Shown piece by piece: positions 1 through 8,764 of a stretch of DNA of 64,000 nt (positions are counted from its first letter, which is position 1; each line of letters begins with the position of its first letter). The position numbers and the translations under genes were made by a program. The notes under the pieces are model-generated. The model worked only from the letters and a program-made list of their open reading frames with translations. It searched no databases and had not been told where the DNA came from. Source of the DNA: Cohaesibacter celericrescens (lineage in GTDB: Bacteria > Pseudomonadota > Alphaproteobacteria > Rhizobiales > Cohaesibacteraceae); NCBI RefSeq assembly GCF_002866925.1, contig NZ_PKUQ01000001.1, positions 558,001-622,000 on the forward strand, in the 5' to 3' direction.

Positions 1-486
1 GATTATACAGACTCAAATCAACAGACAGCCCTTGATGACAGCACCAACGGGTTGCCGCCGGCTACAAGTTTGGCCAATTCGAACACCGCGCAAGCCCCTT
101 CAGTTGGCTATAAAGCTCCAGCGTCAAGCGCCATTCTAACATTCGAGCCAATGGTCGGCGCGCCTAAGGACGTTGCTCGTGAACTGTCCAAATCGCTCGG
201 CTTGCGCATTGCACAGCAATCCTTGCCAGTCGTCGCGCGCACAGATCAGAAAGTTACCCATCGCATCAAGGGCTATTTCTCAGCCAGCAAGTCAGGGTCA
301 GATTGTGTTGTTTCTTATGTTTGGGATATTTTTGACGCCAATGGCAAACGGATCAATCGCGTAACCGGCTCTCAAAAAACGGCTATGGTTTCCAGCGATC
401 CATGGGACAGTGTCAAAGGACCGGTTCTGGACAAAGTGTCCGTCGATACAGCCGCGAAACTAAAAACTTGGCATGCCAGCATATAA
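1..486 (+). CDS. C-terminal part of an unrecognised, probably exported protein
   Basis: The reading frame is open from the first base of the window and stops at 484-486, so the gene starts upstream and only about 161 C-terminal residues are visible. The visible part begins with a low-complexity stretch rich in Ser, Asn, Thr and Ala, then a compact segment with alternating beta-like strands (ILTFEP, HRIKGYF, CVVSYVWDIFD). A flexible linker followed by a small domain is typical of rhizobial envelope lipoproteins, but the N-terminus that would show a lipobox lies outside the window. A TTG at 52 could be taken as a start, but it has no clear ribosome site and the frame is open before it. I do not recognise the family. 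Confidence 0.6.
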   Translation, partial: DYTDSNQQTALDDSTNGLPPATSLANSNTAQAPSVGYKAPASSAILTFEPMVGAPKDVARELSKSLGLRIAQQSLPVVARTDQKVTHRIKGYFSASKSGSDCVVSYVWDIFDANGKRINRVTGSQKTAMVSSDPWDSVKGPVLDKVSVDTAAKLKTWHASI

Positions 487-850
487 ATGCGCGCCAAGCT
501 CTTGGCTCAAATACAACCAGAAAAATATAAATACACGCAATGATTGCGATTATACAAAAGAAATACACTATTCCTGACGATAAGCCATGCTGTGAGGTAT
601 TATACTAAAAAAAACGGCATAACCTCGTCGCAGAAACTTTACATTACAGAGATTCCATGATTACAAGGCACCTAGAGTGACCGCCCTCACATTTGGGCGG
701 TTAAGTTGCTCTAATTATCCAAAAGTGATCAACTTTTCTGCTGTCGGGCTGAAGAGCCCAAAATGGAAAAGGGATAGTGAACAGGGGTGCACCGGAGCCA
801 TCCCCGACCAGCGGCTCCCCCAATCAGCGAAGCGACAGGACATACGGTTC
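487..850 (+). promoter_or_regulatory. prs upstream region with three short hairpins
   Basis: This 364-base gap carries no gene. The first part (487-660) is AT-rich and could hold the promoter. Closer to prs there are three inverted repeats on the coding strand: 680-686 with 695-701, 746-750 with 755-759 (GGGCT-GAAG-AGCCC), and 794-799 with 813-818 (GGAGCC/GGCTCC). None is followed by a T-run, so they are not simple terminators. They may shape the prs leader RNA. The frame of prs stays open back to 677, but the family length and start favour 851. Confidence 0.4.
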
Positions 851-1783
851 ATGAAACTTCTCGCCGGCAATTCCAATCCAACCCTAACCAAGCGCATTGC
901 AGAATATCTAGGCATTGAGCTCAGCGATGTTTCCGTAAGACGATTTGCGGACCAGGAAATTTTCGTTGAAGTGCATGAAAATGTACGTGGAGAGGATGTC
1001 TTTGTGGTTCAACCCACCTCCTATCCCGCCAACGACCATCTGATGGAACTCCTGATTCTGATTGATGCTCTTCGCCGTGCCTCTGCGCGCCGCATCACAG
1101 CAGTTATTCCCTATTTTGGCTATGCCCGTCAGGACCGCAAACCCGGCCCTCGGACACCAATCTCAGCCAAACTGGTTTCAAACCTGATTTCTCACGCTGG
1201 TGCTGACCGTGTTTTGACGCTTGATTTACACGCAGCCCAAATTCAGGGTTTCTTTGATATCCCAACCGACAATCTCTATTCAGCCCCTGTGCTCTCGCGT
1301 GATATTCTGGAACGCAATGAGGCAGAGAATGTAATGGTTGTCTCCCCTGACGTTGGCGGTGTGGTTCGAGCGCGTGCCCTTGCAAAACGCATCGGAGCTC
1401 CACTTGCAATTGTTGACAAACGCCGTGAACGGGCGGGCGAATCCGAAGTGATGAATATCATCGGTGACGTCAGCGGCCGGCATTGTGTTCTGGTGGACGA
1501 CATCATCGATTCCGGTGGCACACTTTGTAATGCCGCTGAAGCGCTGATAAAAAAAGGTGCAACCTCTGCCACAGCCTACATCACGCATGGCGTGTTGTCC
1601 GGTGGTGCTGTTGCCCGTATCACAGCTTCAAAACTGCGTGAACTGGTGATCACGGATTCGATCGAGCCAACAGAAGCGGTACTCAACGCCCACAACATTC
1701 GGGTACTCAGCGTCGCCAACCTGCTCGGCGAGGCGATTTCTCGAACAGCCAATGAACAATCCGTATCTTCTCTGTTCGATTGA
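851..1783 (+). CDS. prs: Ribose-phosphate pyrophosphokinase
   Basis: Cytosolic enzyme that transfers pyrophosphate from ATP to ribose 5-phosphate to make PRPP, the precursor of purines, pyrimidines, His, Trp and NAD. From the ATG at 851 the protein has 310 residues, the usual length, and begins [10 protein letters not shown] as in other family members. The frame stays open upstream to 677, but that extension is proline- and arginine-rich and unlike the family. Visible motifs are FADQEI near the N-terminus, the ATP-binding GYARQDRK, and the PRPP-binding loop [12 protein letters not shown]. An intrinsic terminator follows at 1816-1846, so prs appears to be a single transcription unit. Confidence 0.96.
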   Translation: MKLLAGNSNPTLTKRIAEYLGIELSDVSVRRFADQEIFVEVHENVRGEDVFVVQPTSYPANDHLMELLILIDALRRASARRITAVIPYFGYARQDRKPGPRTPISAKLVSNLISHAGADRVLTLDLHAAQIQGFFDIPTDNLYSAPVLSRDILERNEAENVMVVSPDVGGVVRARALAKRIGAPLAIVDKRRERAGESEVMNIIGDVSGRHCVLVDDIIDSGGTLCNAAEALIKKGATSATAYITHGVLSGGAVARITASKLRELVITDSIEPTEAVLNAHNIRVLSVANLLGEAISRTANEQSVSSLFD

Positions 1784-1815
1784 TGTTTTCCGCTCGAATA
1801 GCGAAACGAATAATT

Positions 1816-1846
1816 AAGCCCAGCAGATCTTGCTGGGCTTTTCTTT
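1816..1846 (+). terminator. Intrinsic terminator after prs
   Basis: A 10-bp perfect stem (AAGCCCAGCA at 1816-1825 with TGCTGGGCTT at 1831-1840), loop GATCT, followed by TTCTTTT. It lies 32 bases after the prs stop. Confidence 0.9.
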
Positions 1847-1996
1847 TGCCTCATGCTTGATCGTTTGAGGACAGTAAGCAACAAGCTCCAACACAACAGC
1901 ACCCTTAAGACCGTTCAAAAGACTGGAAACTGGCTAAAAAACCGCTATTTTCTAGGCCGCGCCTGCTTGCCATAAACCGCACTTTGCCTTATAAGC

Positions 1997-2060
1997 CCTC
2001 CAGCTGCCTCTACACCCTTGGAGGAGTTGCAGCAAATGGGCCAGCAGATGGCCCTTTTTT
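1997..2060 (+). promoter_or_regulatory. Possible transcription attenuator in the rplY leader
   Basis: A hairpin GGGCC (2038-2042)/GGCCC (2050-2054) followed directly by six T (2055-2060) sits 22 bases before the rplY start codon. An upstream stem CCTCCA (1997-2002)/TGGAGG (2019-2024) precedes it, and GCTGC at 2003-2007 could instead pair with GCAGC at 2029-2033. No gene ends just upstream, so this terminator most simply acts as an attenuator for rplY. The folding is my reading by eye. Confidence 0.5.
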
Positions 2061-2082
2061 GATCTTTTTAGGAGCATTCCAA

Positions 2083-2700
2083 ATGGCTGACTTTGAATTC
2101 AAAGCAGAACGTCGTGAACGGGCCGGCAAGGGGGCCGCTCGTGAATTGCGTCGCGCTGGTCGCGTACCTGCCGTAATCTACGGTGATAAAAAAGAACCTC
2201 TCTCCATTTCTCTTCCTTACAAGGAAACAGAATTGCAGATTCGTAGAGGCGGTTTCTTGTCTCACGTCATCACAGTTGATGTTGAAGGCGAAACCATCCG
2301 CGTGATCCCACGTGATTATCAGCTCGACGTCGTTCGTGATTTCCCAATCCACGTTGATTTTCTGCGCGTTTCTCGCAAGACAAAAATCACGGTTGGTGTA
2401 CAGGTGAAATTCATCAACGAAGACGAATGCCCAGGCCTGAAACGTGGTGGCGCACTGAACATCGTTCGTCGCGAAGTTGAAGTGAACTGCCCTGCACTGG
2501 AAATTCCAGAAGCCTTCACTCTTGATCTGGCAACAGCTGACATCGGTGACTCCCTTCACATCTCTGCAATTCAATTGCCAGATGGCGTGACACCAGTCAT
2601 CACGGATCGCGACTTCACCATCGCAACAATCGCGGCTCCTGCTGGTCTAGATGAAACAGACGAAGCAGAAGAAGAAGAAACCGAAGCAGCACCTGAATAA
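2083..2700 (+). CDS. rplY: 50S ribosomal protein L25/general stress protein Ctc
   Basis: Binds 5S rRNA in the large ribosomal subunit. The 205-residue product is the long Ctc form: an N-terminal L25 domain (about residues 5-95, with RERAGKGAARELRRAGRVPAVIYG) and a C-terminal beta-rich TL5/Ctc domain (about 100-190), ending in a very acidic tail of Glu and Asp. The ATG at 2083 follows AGGAG at a normal distance and gives the family start MADFEFKAE. The frame is open upstream to 1984, but that part overlaps the leader hairpins. pth follows 50 bases later, and the pair rplY-pth is a conserved neighbour pair in this order. Confidence 0.95.
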   Translation: MADFEFKAERRERAGKGAARELRRAGRVPAVIYGDKKEPLSISLPYKETELQIRRGGFLSHVITVDVEGETIRVIPRDYQLDVVRDFPIHVDFLRVSRKTKITVGVQVKFINEDECPGLKRGGALNIVRREVEVNCPALEIPEAFTLDLATADIGDSLHISAIQLPDGVTPVITDRDFTIATIAAPAGLDETDEAEEEETEAAPE

Positions 2701-2750
2701 TCGGCGCTGGCTGTAAGAACCATCAAGATTAGGGTTCGGGAGGAAAATCC

Positions 2751-3545
2751 ATGCATCTGCTCGTCGGACTTGGAAATCCCGGACCCAAATATGCTGCCAA
2801 TCGCCACAATATCGGTTTCATGGCGATTGATGAAATTGCTCGCCAACATAATTTTTCCCCTTGGCGACGCAAATTTCAGGGCGAAGTCTGCGAAGGCCAA
2901 ATCGGTCGGCACAAAGTCCTGTTGCTCAAGCCAACCACCTACATGAATGACTCTGGCCGCGCGATTTCGGAAGCCTGTCGTTTCTACAAGATCGATGTGA
3001 AAGACGTGTTTGTCTTTCATGATGAACTCGACCTCAACCCCGGCAAGGTAAAAGCAAAACTTGGTGGCGGTGTTGCAGGCCATAATGGTTTACGCTCCAC
3101 TGGGGCACATATCGGCAATGACTTTCATCGCGTACGCATTGGCATTGGCCATCCGGGCCGAGAACGCGTGACCCAGTGGGTTCTGGGAGACTTTGCCAAA
3201 GTGGATAAAGAATGGCTAGAACCCGTGATCGACAGCCTTGCCAAGACCGTACCTAGCCTGCTTAACGGTGATCTAGGACGGTTCATGACCGATCTGAGCC
3301 AAACACTTACACCACCGGTCAATGGTCATAAAAAGACCAAGACACCGACCAAAGCGCCGTCTAAAAAGAACGATAACAAGCTCGGCAATCCAAAAGAAGC
3401 AGCCTCCACAGAGGCAAATCAATCGAACGACGCCCCCATGAAGAGCAGCACCGGCTCCTCCAAGACAAATTCGGCAGAAAATGCCCCTAAAAATGCAATG
3501 GCCGAAGCCCTGATGCGGCTGGTCTCAAAGAAAAAGGATCAATAG
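2751..3545 (+). CDS. pth: Peptidyl-tRNA hydrolase with lysine-rich C-terminal tail
   Basis: Releases tRNA from peptidyl-tRNA that dropped off the ribosome. The catalytic domain fills about residues 1-190: N-terminal [21 protein letters not shown] with the catalytic His at 20, then [10 protein letters not shown] and HDELDL. Residues 195-264 form an extension rich in Lys, Thr, Ser and Asn that looks disordered; tails of this kind are common in alphaproteobacterial Pth and could help bind RNA. The start follows GGGAGG. ychF begins 2 bases after the stop, so the two are probably co-transcribed. Confidence 0.95.
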   Translation: MHLLVGLGNPGPKYAANRHNIGFMAIDEIARQHNFSPWRRKFQGEVCEGQIGRHKVLLLKPTTYMNDSGRAISEACRFYKIDVKDVFVFHDELDLNPGKVKAKLGGGVAGHNGLRSTGAHIGNDFHRVRIGIGHPGRERVTQWVLGDFAKVDKEWLEPVIDSLAKTVPSLLNGDLGRFMTDLSQTLTPPVNGHKKTKTPTKAPSKKNDNKLGNPKEAASTEANQSNDAPMKSSTGSSKTNSAENAPKNAMAEALMRLVSKKKDQ

Positions 3546-3547
3546 CC

Positions 3548-4648
3548 ATGGGTTTCAAATGCGGCATCGTAGGCCTCCCCAACGTTGGCAAATCCACCCT
3601 GTTCAACGCCCTGACCAAAACAGCAGCAGCGCAGGCAGCCAACTATCCCTTCTGCACCATTGAGCCAAATACCGGTGATGTGGCGGTGCCAGACCCGCGC
3701 ATGAGCGAGATCGCCAAGATCGCAGGATCTAAAGAACTGATCCCGACCCGTTTGACCTTTGTTGATATCGCAGGCCTCGTACGGGGTGCCTCCAAAGGGG
3801 AAGGTCTGGGCAACCAGTTTCTTGCCAACATCCGCGAAGTTGACGCCATCGTGCATGTCTTGCGTTGTTTTGAAGACGATGACATCACCCATGTGGAAGG
3901 CAAAATTGACCCCGTTACCGATGCCGATACAGTTGAGACAGAACTGATGATCTCGGATATGGAAAGCCTTGAGCGACGTGTTGCAAACATCAGAAAACGC
4001 GGACAAACTGGGGACAAAGACGCCAAGGCACAAACCGAACTGATGGATAGCATCCTAGAGCTACTTCAGGCCGGCAAGCCAGCCCGTACACTCCCGATTA
4101 TCGATGAAGACCACATGAAGGCCGTCAAAGGCCTAAACCTGCTGACAACCAAGCCTGTGCTCTATGTCTGCAATGTTGATGAAGACAGCACCGCAACAGG
4201 CAACAAGTTTTCTGAAGCCGTAGCAGAAATGGCAAAATCACAAGGCAACGGCTCAGTCGTTATCTCAGCTGCCATCGAAGCCGAAATCTCGCAACTCGAC
4301 AATGAAGAGCAAGCAGAATTTCTGGAAACTTTGGGTGTTGAAGAACCCGGTTTGGATCGCATGATCCGCGCAGGCTATGAGCTGCTGCATCTGATCACCT
4401 ATTTCACTGCCGGACCAAAAGAAACACGCGCCTGGACCGTAACCAAAGGTGCCCGTGCACCACAAGCTGCCGGTGTCATTCACACCGATTTCGAGCGCGG
4501 CTTCATTCGTGCCCAAACGATTGCCTATAATGACTATGTTACGCTGGGCGGTGAAACCCCAGCCAAAGAAGCAGGCAAAGCCCGTGATGAAGGCAAAGAA
4601 TATATCGTCCAAGACGGCGACGTCATGCTCTTCAAGTTCAACACGTAA
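3548..4648 (+). CDS. ychF: Redox-regulated ribosome-binding ATPase YchF
   Basis: Obg-family P-loop NTPase (366 residues, the family length) that prefers ATP and binds ribosomes. Visible are the P-loop GLPNVGKST at about residues 8-16, the switch region with DIAGLVRGASKGEGLGN, and the C-terminal TGS domain containing TKGARAPQAAGVIHTDFERG. It begins 2 bases after the pth stop, and the pth-ychF pair is widely conserved. A long inverted repeat lies downstream at 4693-4740. Confidence 0.96.
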   Translation: MGFKCGIVGLPNVGKSTLFNALTKTAAAQAANYPFCTIEPNTGDVAVPDPRMSEIAKIAGSKELIPTRLTFVDIAGLVRGASKGEGLGNQFLANIREVDAIVHVLRCFEDDDITHVEGKIDPVTDADTVETELMISDMESLERRVANIRKRGQTGDKDAKAQTELMDSILELLQAGKPARTLPIIDEDHMKAVKGLNLLTTKPVLYVCNVDEDSTATGNKFSEAVAEMAKSQGNGSVVISAAIEAEISQLDNEEQAEFLETLGVEEPGLDRMIRAGYELLHLITYFTAGPKETRAWTVTKGARAPQAAGVIHTDFERGFIRAQTIAYNDYVTLGGETPAKEAGKARDEGKEYIVQDGDVMLFKFNT

Positions 4649-4692
4649 ACCGCCAGTGGATTAAAACGTTCGTTTCAAACCACGAGAGAAGA

Positions 4693-4740
4693 CAAACGCA
4701 ATAGATCAAAAACCTTTGTTTCCGTGATCTATTGCGTTTG
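4693..4740. repeat. 16-bp perfect inverted repeat downstream of ychF
   Basis: CAAACGCAATAGATCA at 4693-4708 pairs perfectly with its complement at 4725-4740 around a 16-base loop. It starts 44 bases after the ychF stop. There is no T-run on either strand, so it is not a classical terminator; it could stabilise the 3' end of the message or terminate with a factor. The rest of the 515-base gap to the phosphate transporter holds no gene I can support. Confidence 0.6.
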
Positions 4741-5004
4741 CAAATTTGCCCGAGACATTGGACCAGAGCGCCGCATTTGCTTGGATCGGCATCAAAATGC
4801 CGCGAATGATGTATTCGTTCGCTCGCTTTCCTTCGCCTAGAGAATCGATTTGCCTCTTTCATTCCTATGGTTTCCAGCTTCACTGAACCGTATTGTTGAG
4901 AGCTATTGATGCAGTTTGTGCGCTTTTTACAAATCCAATAAAGAACACCACAAGTAAAACCGCACAAATTGCACTCAACCGGCAATCAAACGCCAAACTT
5001 CTAC

Positions 5005-5050
5005 ACAGATATTGGGGTGAACCGACAATATCTGTCGATAATTCTAGAAT
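5005..5050 (+). promoter_or_regulatory. Inverted repeats in the leader of the PiT transporter gene
   Basis: ACAGATATTG (5005-5014) is matched by CAATATCTGT (5026-5035) across 11 bases. CGACA (5023-5027) can alternatively pair with TGTCG (5033-5037), and a 10-bp palindrome ATTCTAGAAT occupies 5041-5050. These are about 115-160 bases before the start codon. They may be protein operators or competing RNA hairpins. I see no clean Pho box. Confidence 0.35.
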
Positions 5051-5163
5051 AACCGATAATATCCCGCCCAAATTGACTCGCCTCAAGCCATAAGGGAGCT
5101 CGGTCCCATAAGGCATAAGCGGCAAACTACGAGTCCGCATCAAGGCACGCGCCTGGAGGGAAC

Positions 5164-6744
5164 ATGAAAGTGCGAGATTATCTCAAAATCGAATCTGCCG
5201 CAGACCTAAGCCGGTCCGAGGTTGGACGATTGGGAACAGCGGTTCTCTTCGTTGTCGGCGTCATGATTTACACTGGCACGCAGTATGCTCATTCAGACCA
5301 GTCTTTCTTATTGATTGCAGCCTCTGTTATTGGTGCTTACATGGCTTTGAATATCGGTGCCAACGATGTAGCCAACAATGTCGGACCGGCCGTTGGCTCT
5401 TTTGCTCTAACCATGACCATGGCAATCCTGATTGCTGCCGTCTTTGAAGCAGGCGGAGCTATTATTGCAGGCGGCGACGTCGTCAATACGGTCAAAAAAG
5501 GCATCATAGATCCGGCTTCACTGCCCAATTCGGATACATTTGTATGGGCCATGATGGGCTCCTTGCTGGGTGCAGCGATATGGCTGAATGCAGCAACCTG
5601 GTTTGGTGCGCCGGTCTCGACAACCCATTCAATTGTTGGTGGTGTCATGGGTGCGGGCATCGCTGCTGCGGGCTGGGAGATTGTCAATTGGGAATCGATG
5701 GCCAAGATTGCCGCCAGCTGGGTCATATCGCCCGTTATGGGTGGCATTGTCGCCGCAGCAACACTCTATACTCTCAAAAAACTTGTATTCTTCAAACCTG
5801 ATCCCTTAAGCGCGGCAAGACGTGTGGTGCCGTTCATGATTGCATTGATGGCCACCGCGTTCACCACCTATATCGGTCTCAAGGGCATCAAAAAACTGGT
5901 GCATATCGAGTTCAGCACGGCCCTGATTGCCGGTTTGATTATTGGCATACTTTGCTATTTCGTCGTCAAGCCAATCATTGCCAAAAAAACCGACGGCTTG
6001 ACGTCAGACAGGGCAAGTGTCAATCGCCTGTTCACCATTCCCTTGATTTTCGCAGCCGCCCTTTTGAGTTTTGCTCATGGTGCAAACGATGTTGCTAACG
6101 CGGTGGGACCGCTGGCCGGTGTTGTTGATGTTCTCACCAACAATCCAGAGGCGGCAGACGGCGCTAAGGTCTCGATCCCACTATGGGTGATGGTCATCGG
6201 CGCGTTGGGCATCTCATTCGGTCTGGCCCTTTATGGCCCCAAACTGATCCGTACGGTCGGTTCCGAGATCACCGAACTGGATCGCTCCCGCGCTTTCTGT
6301 ATCGCCCTTGCCGCTGCCGTCACGGTGATCATCGCCAGTCAACTTGGTATGCCAATCAGTTCCACACATGTGGCGTTGGGTGGAGTCTTCGGTGTTGGCT
6401 TCTTACGTGAATTTCTGGAACAACGCATGAGTAAAGTGGTGGAAGATGTATTGAGCCGTCATGAAGGCGATCCTGAATTCAGTAAAGTTGAAGCTGTATT
6501 GATGGCGTTCCAGAACGCACCACCTGAAGACAAACGCCGCATGCTGAATGCGTTGAAAGAAATGGGCCATGACGCAGTCATCACAGCCGCTCAGCGCAAA
6601 CAGTTAAAAAAAGCACTGAAACGACAGTTGGTCAAACGTTCGTCTCTTCTCAAGATCGCCTCGGCTTGGGTGATCACAGTGCCGGTATCCGGCTTCTTGG
6701 CCGCCCTGTTCTTCTTTGCCCTCAAGGGCATGATGCTGCCGTAA
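5164..6744 (+). CDS. Inorganic phosphate transporter, PiT family
   Basis: Inner-membrane phosphate:cation symporter of 526 residues with about ten membrane spans. The family is built from two repeated halves, and both signatures are visible: NIGANDVANNVGPAVGS near residue 63 and FAHGANDVANAVGPLAG near residue 303. The matching second elements are PVSTTHSIVGG and PISSTHVALGG. A cytoplasmic stretch of about 80 residues before the last span is rich in charged residues. The start has GGAGGG just upstream. It has its own structured leader and terminator and so appears monocistronic. No phoU-like gene lies beside it. Confidence 0.93.
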   Translation: MKVRDYLKIESAADLSRSEVGRLGTAVLFVVGVMIYTGTQYAHSDQSFLLIAASVIGAYMALNIGANDVANNVGPAVGSFALTMTMAILIAAVFEAGGAIIAGGDVVNTVKKGIIDPASLPNSDTFVWAMMGSLLGAAIWLNAATWFGAPVSTTHSIVGGVMGAGIAAAGWEIVNWESMAKIAASWVISPVMGGIVAAATLYTLKKLVFFKPDPLSAARRVVPFMIALMATAFTTYIGLKGIKKLVHIEFSTALIAGLIIGILCYFVVKPIIAKKTDGLTSDRASVNRLFTIPLIFAAALLSFAHGANDVANAVGPLAGVVDVLTNNPEAADGAKVSIPLWVMVIGALGISFGLALYGPKLIRTVGSEITELDRSRAFCIALAAAVTVIIASQLGMPISSTHVALGGVFGVGFLREFLEQRMSKVVEDVLSRHEGDPEFSKVEAVLMAFQNAPPEDKRRMLNALKEMGHDAVITAAQRKQLKKALKRQLVKRSSLLKIASAWVITVPVSGFLAALFFFALKGMMLP

Positions 6745-6778
6745 AGATTTGCTGCAGCAATTGCGTTCAAGCAAACCA

Positions 6779-6815
6779 AAAAGCCACCCAGATCACTCTG
6801 GGCGGCTTTTTTTTA
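6779..6815 (+). terminator. Intrinsic terminator after the PiT transporter
   Basis: AAAGCCACCCAGA and TCTGGGCGGCTTT pair with one mismatch around TCAC, followed by a run of T. It lies about 35 bases after the stop. Confidence 0.85.
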
Positions 6816-6844
6816 ACATTCTTGTTGCCCAATCAAGGACCATT

Positions 6845-7033
6845 TTATTTTTTCCCGCAGGTATTCAATCCAAAAATCGAATAAAGCGGGCAACTGCGCA
6901 TAAGGCCTGTTGCCAACGGGATAATTCCAATCAATCCCCACATGGTTTTAGGGCCAATGAACATCATTGACAGCAAAGCAACCCCAACGACGATCCGCAG
7001 GACGCGGTCCAAGCTTCCAACATTTACAGTCAT
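6845..7033 (-). CDS. Small membrane protein, DUF2892 (YgaP-like transmembrane) family
   Basis: A 62-residue protein that fits the DUF2892 pattern: N-terminal VGSLDRVLRIVVG, a first membrane span, the turn GLIGIIPL, a second span, and the C-terminal CPLYSIFGLNTC with two cysteines. The family is often fused to or found near rhodanese and sulfur or thiol proteins, but its role is not settled. The ATG at 7033 has GGGAG seven bases before it; an upstream TTG at 7048 is less likely because it would place the ribosome site inside the gene. No partner gene is adjacent. Confidence 0.85.
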   Translation of the reverse strand: MTVNVGSLDRVLRIVVGVALLSMMFIGPKTMWGLIGIIPLATGLMRSCPLYSIFGLNTCGKK

Positions 7034-7159
7034 AGCATGTCTCCCCAAAATTTGTTGAAGCTCAGTCTACCGCAATTTACCATCAGAACCAATAAAAGTC
7101 CGGCTGTGCGTAAAAACGCCACACGATAGGATCTTCGTTTAATAGCCTTTTGCTCTCTC

Positions 7160-7705
7160 TTACAGACCCTCAAACGCTATCAGGCAGTGGACATCGACAC
7201 CTTTGGCTCGTAGCGCATCTGTCCCTCCAAGTTCAGGCAGGTCGATGACAAAAGCCGACCCGACGATATCAGCGCCAGCGCGGCGCAACAGATCAACGGC
7301 GGCAGCGGCCGTACCACCGGTGGCAATCAGATCATCCACCAGCAGGATTTTTTCACCCGCCTTGATCGCATCGGCATGGAGCTCAATCCGGTCAGTGCCA
7401 TATTCCAGAGCATAATCCTGACCAATTACCTCACCGGGCAACTTGCCCTGCTTGCGGATAGGAACAAACCCCACACCGAGCTGCTCGGCCATAGCTCCGC
7501 CAAAGATGAAACCGCGTGCCTCAATACCTACAATTTTGTCAATCCCCTGCCCCCGATACGGGTCAACAAGTTGACGAACAGATTGTTTGAACCCTGCGCC
7601 ATGAGCAATCAGGCTGGTAATATCCCGAAAGATGATCCCGGTTTTGGGATAGTCCGGAATGGATCGGATCAGGCTTTTAAGGTCCAGAGTCTCACTGGTC
7701 TGCAT
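7160..7705 (-). CDS. apt: Adenine phosphoribosyltransferase
   Basis: Converts adenine and PRPP to AMP in purine salvage. The 181-residue product starts at the ATG at 7705 (MQTSETLDLKSLIRSIPDYP), the usual family start; the frame stays open 14 codons further upstream. The PRPP-binding motif ILLVDDLIATGGTAAA and the substrate-loop region EARGFIFGGAMAEQLG are both present. It lies 16 bases downstream of mtnP, whose product releases the adenine that Apt uses, so the two form a short salvage operon. Confidence 0.95.
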   Translation of the reverse strand: MQTSETLDLKSLIRSIPDYPKTGIIFRDITSLIAHGAGFKQSVRQLVDPYRGQGIDKIVGIEARGFIFGGAMAEQLGVGFVPIRKQGKLPGEVIGQDYALEYGTDRIELHADAIKAGEKILLVDDLIATGGTAAAAVDLLRRAGADIVGSAFVIDLPELGGTDALRAKGVDVHCLIAFEGL

Positions 7706-7721
7706 TTTGGGCTCCACTTGT

Positions 7722-8591
7722 CTACAATACGCGTCCGGCCACGGCATCGAGCCGGGCCAACAGGTCCGGATCTCGTTTATCCGATGCCGTCATAATGGCA
7801 AAATCAAGAGCGCGATCAGATCCGATCGGGCACGCAACATGGTCTTTTGGCAGAATACTCGCCAGCCGAGACACCAGCCTCTGGGCTTTTTCGGTATTTC
7901 TTTTCAGTACGGCGATGATGTCTTGAATATCCACGCTGCCATGATCAGGATGCCAACAATCATAATCCGTCACCATAGCTACGGTGGAATAACAGATCTC
8001 AGCTTCCCGCGCCAGTTTTGCCTCTGGCATATTGGTCATGCCAATCACATCACACCCCCACGTCCGATATAGCTCGCTTTCTGCAAGAGAAGAAAACTGC
8101 GGCCCTTCCATCGCCAAATAGGTACCCCCTCTGACATAATCGAGCGCTTCGAGCTTGGCAGCTTGCTCAACCATATCAACCAGAGCTGGGCTAACAGGAT
8201 GCGCCAGCGACACATGGGCCACACATCCACGACCGAAAAAGCTTTTCTGTCGCGCAAAGGTACGGTCGATGAATTGATCCACCAACACAAAACTACCGGG
8301 CGCATAGGCCTCCTTAAGCGAACCGCAGGCCGATATGGAAACAAGATCGGTCACGCCCGCCCGTTTCATCACATCGATGTTGGCGCGATAATTGATATCG
8401 GAAGGGGCGAACACATGCCCTCGGCCATGGCGCGGCAAAAAAACCACCTTACGGTGGTTCAGCTCACCAATGCGCACATCATCGGACGGCATCCCCCATG
8501 GGCTCTTGATCGAAACCCACTCGCTCTCCTCAAATCCGGGCAAATCGTAAAGCCCGGATCCGCCGATAATCCCCAACACAGCCTCTGTCAT
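7722..8591 (-). CDS. mtnP: S-methyl-5'-thioadenosine phosphorylase
   Basis: Splits methylthioadenosine with phosphate to adenine and methylthioribose 1-phosphate. The protein has 289 residues from the ATG at 8591, which follows GGGAG by 8 bases and gives the family start MTEAVLGIIGGSGLYDL. Visible family motifs are FLPRHGRGH (phosphate and ribose contacts), the substrate region AMEGPQFSS and IGMTNMPEAKLAREAE. apt follows in the same direction. The adenine product feeds Apt. Confidence 0.95.
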   Translation of the reverse strand: MTEAVLGIIGGSGLYDLPGFEESEWVSIKSPWGMPSDDVRIGELNHRKVVFLPRHGRGHVFAPSDINYRANIDVMKRAGVTDLVSISACGSLKEAYAPGSFVLVDQFIDRTFARQKSFFGRGCVAHVSLAHPVSPALVDMVEQAAKLEALDYVRGGTYLAMEGPQFSSLAESELYRTWGCDVIGMTNMPEAKLAREAEICYSTVAMVTDYDCWHPDHGSVDIQDIIAVLKRNTEKAQRLVSRLASILPKDHVACPIGSDRALDFAIMTASDKRDPDLLARLDAVAGRVL

Positions 8592-8713
8592 CGCAAACGC
8601 TCCCATATCATCAAACAGCACCAGCAGAATTTCAATGCAATCCACGCGGTTTAACCAATTAGCAGTGTGCCAAAGCAGCTGTCAGGCGCAATGCAAATTC
8701 CCAATTGCACACA

Positions 8714-8742
8714 AAAAAGGGGCTCAACCAGAGCCCCTTTTG
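8714..8742 (-). terminator. Intrinsic terminator of the pet operon
   Basis: AAAAGGGGCTC (8715-8725) and GAGCCCCTTTT (8731-8741) form a perfect 11-bp stem with loop AACCA. The A-run on its 5' side reads as a T-run on the minus strand, just beyond the petC stop. It may work in both directions. Confidence 0.85.
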
Positions 8743-8764
8743 ATAGTCACAACCTTCGCGGCAA

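Noticed and set aside
5026..5050. Pho box upstream of the PiT transporter
   Set aside because: Only one half-site-like CTGTCGA is present; the second direct repeat at 11-base spacing is missing.
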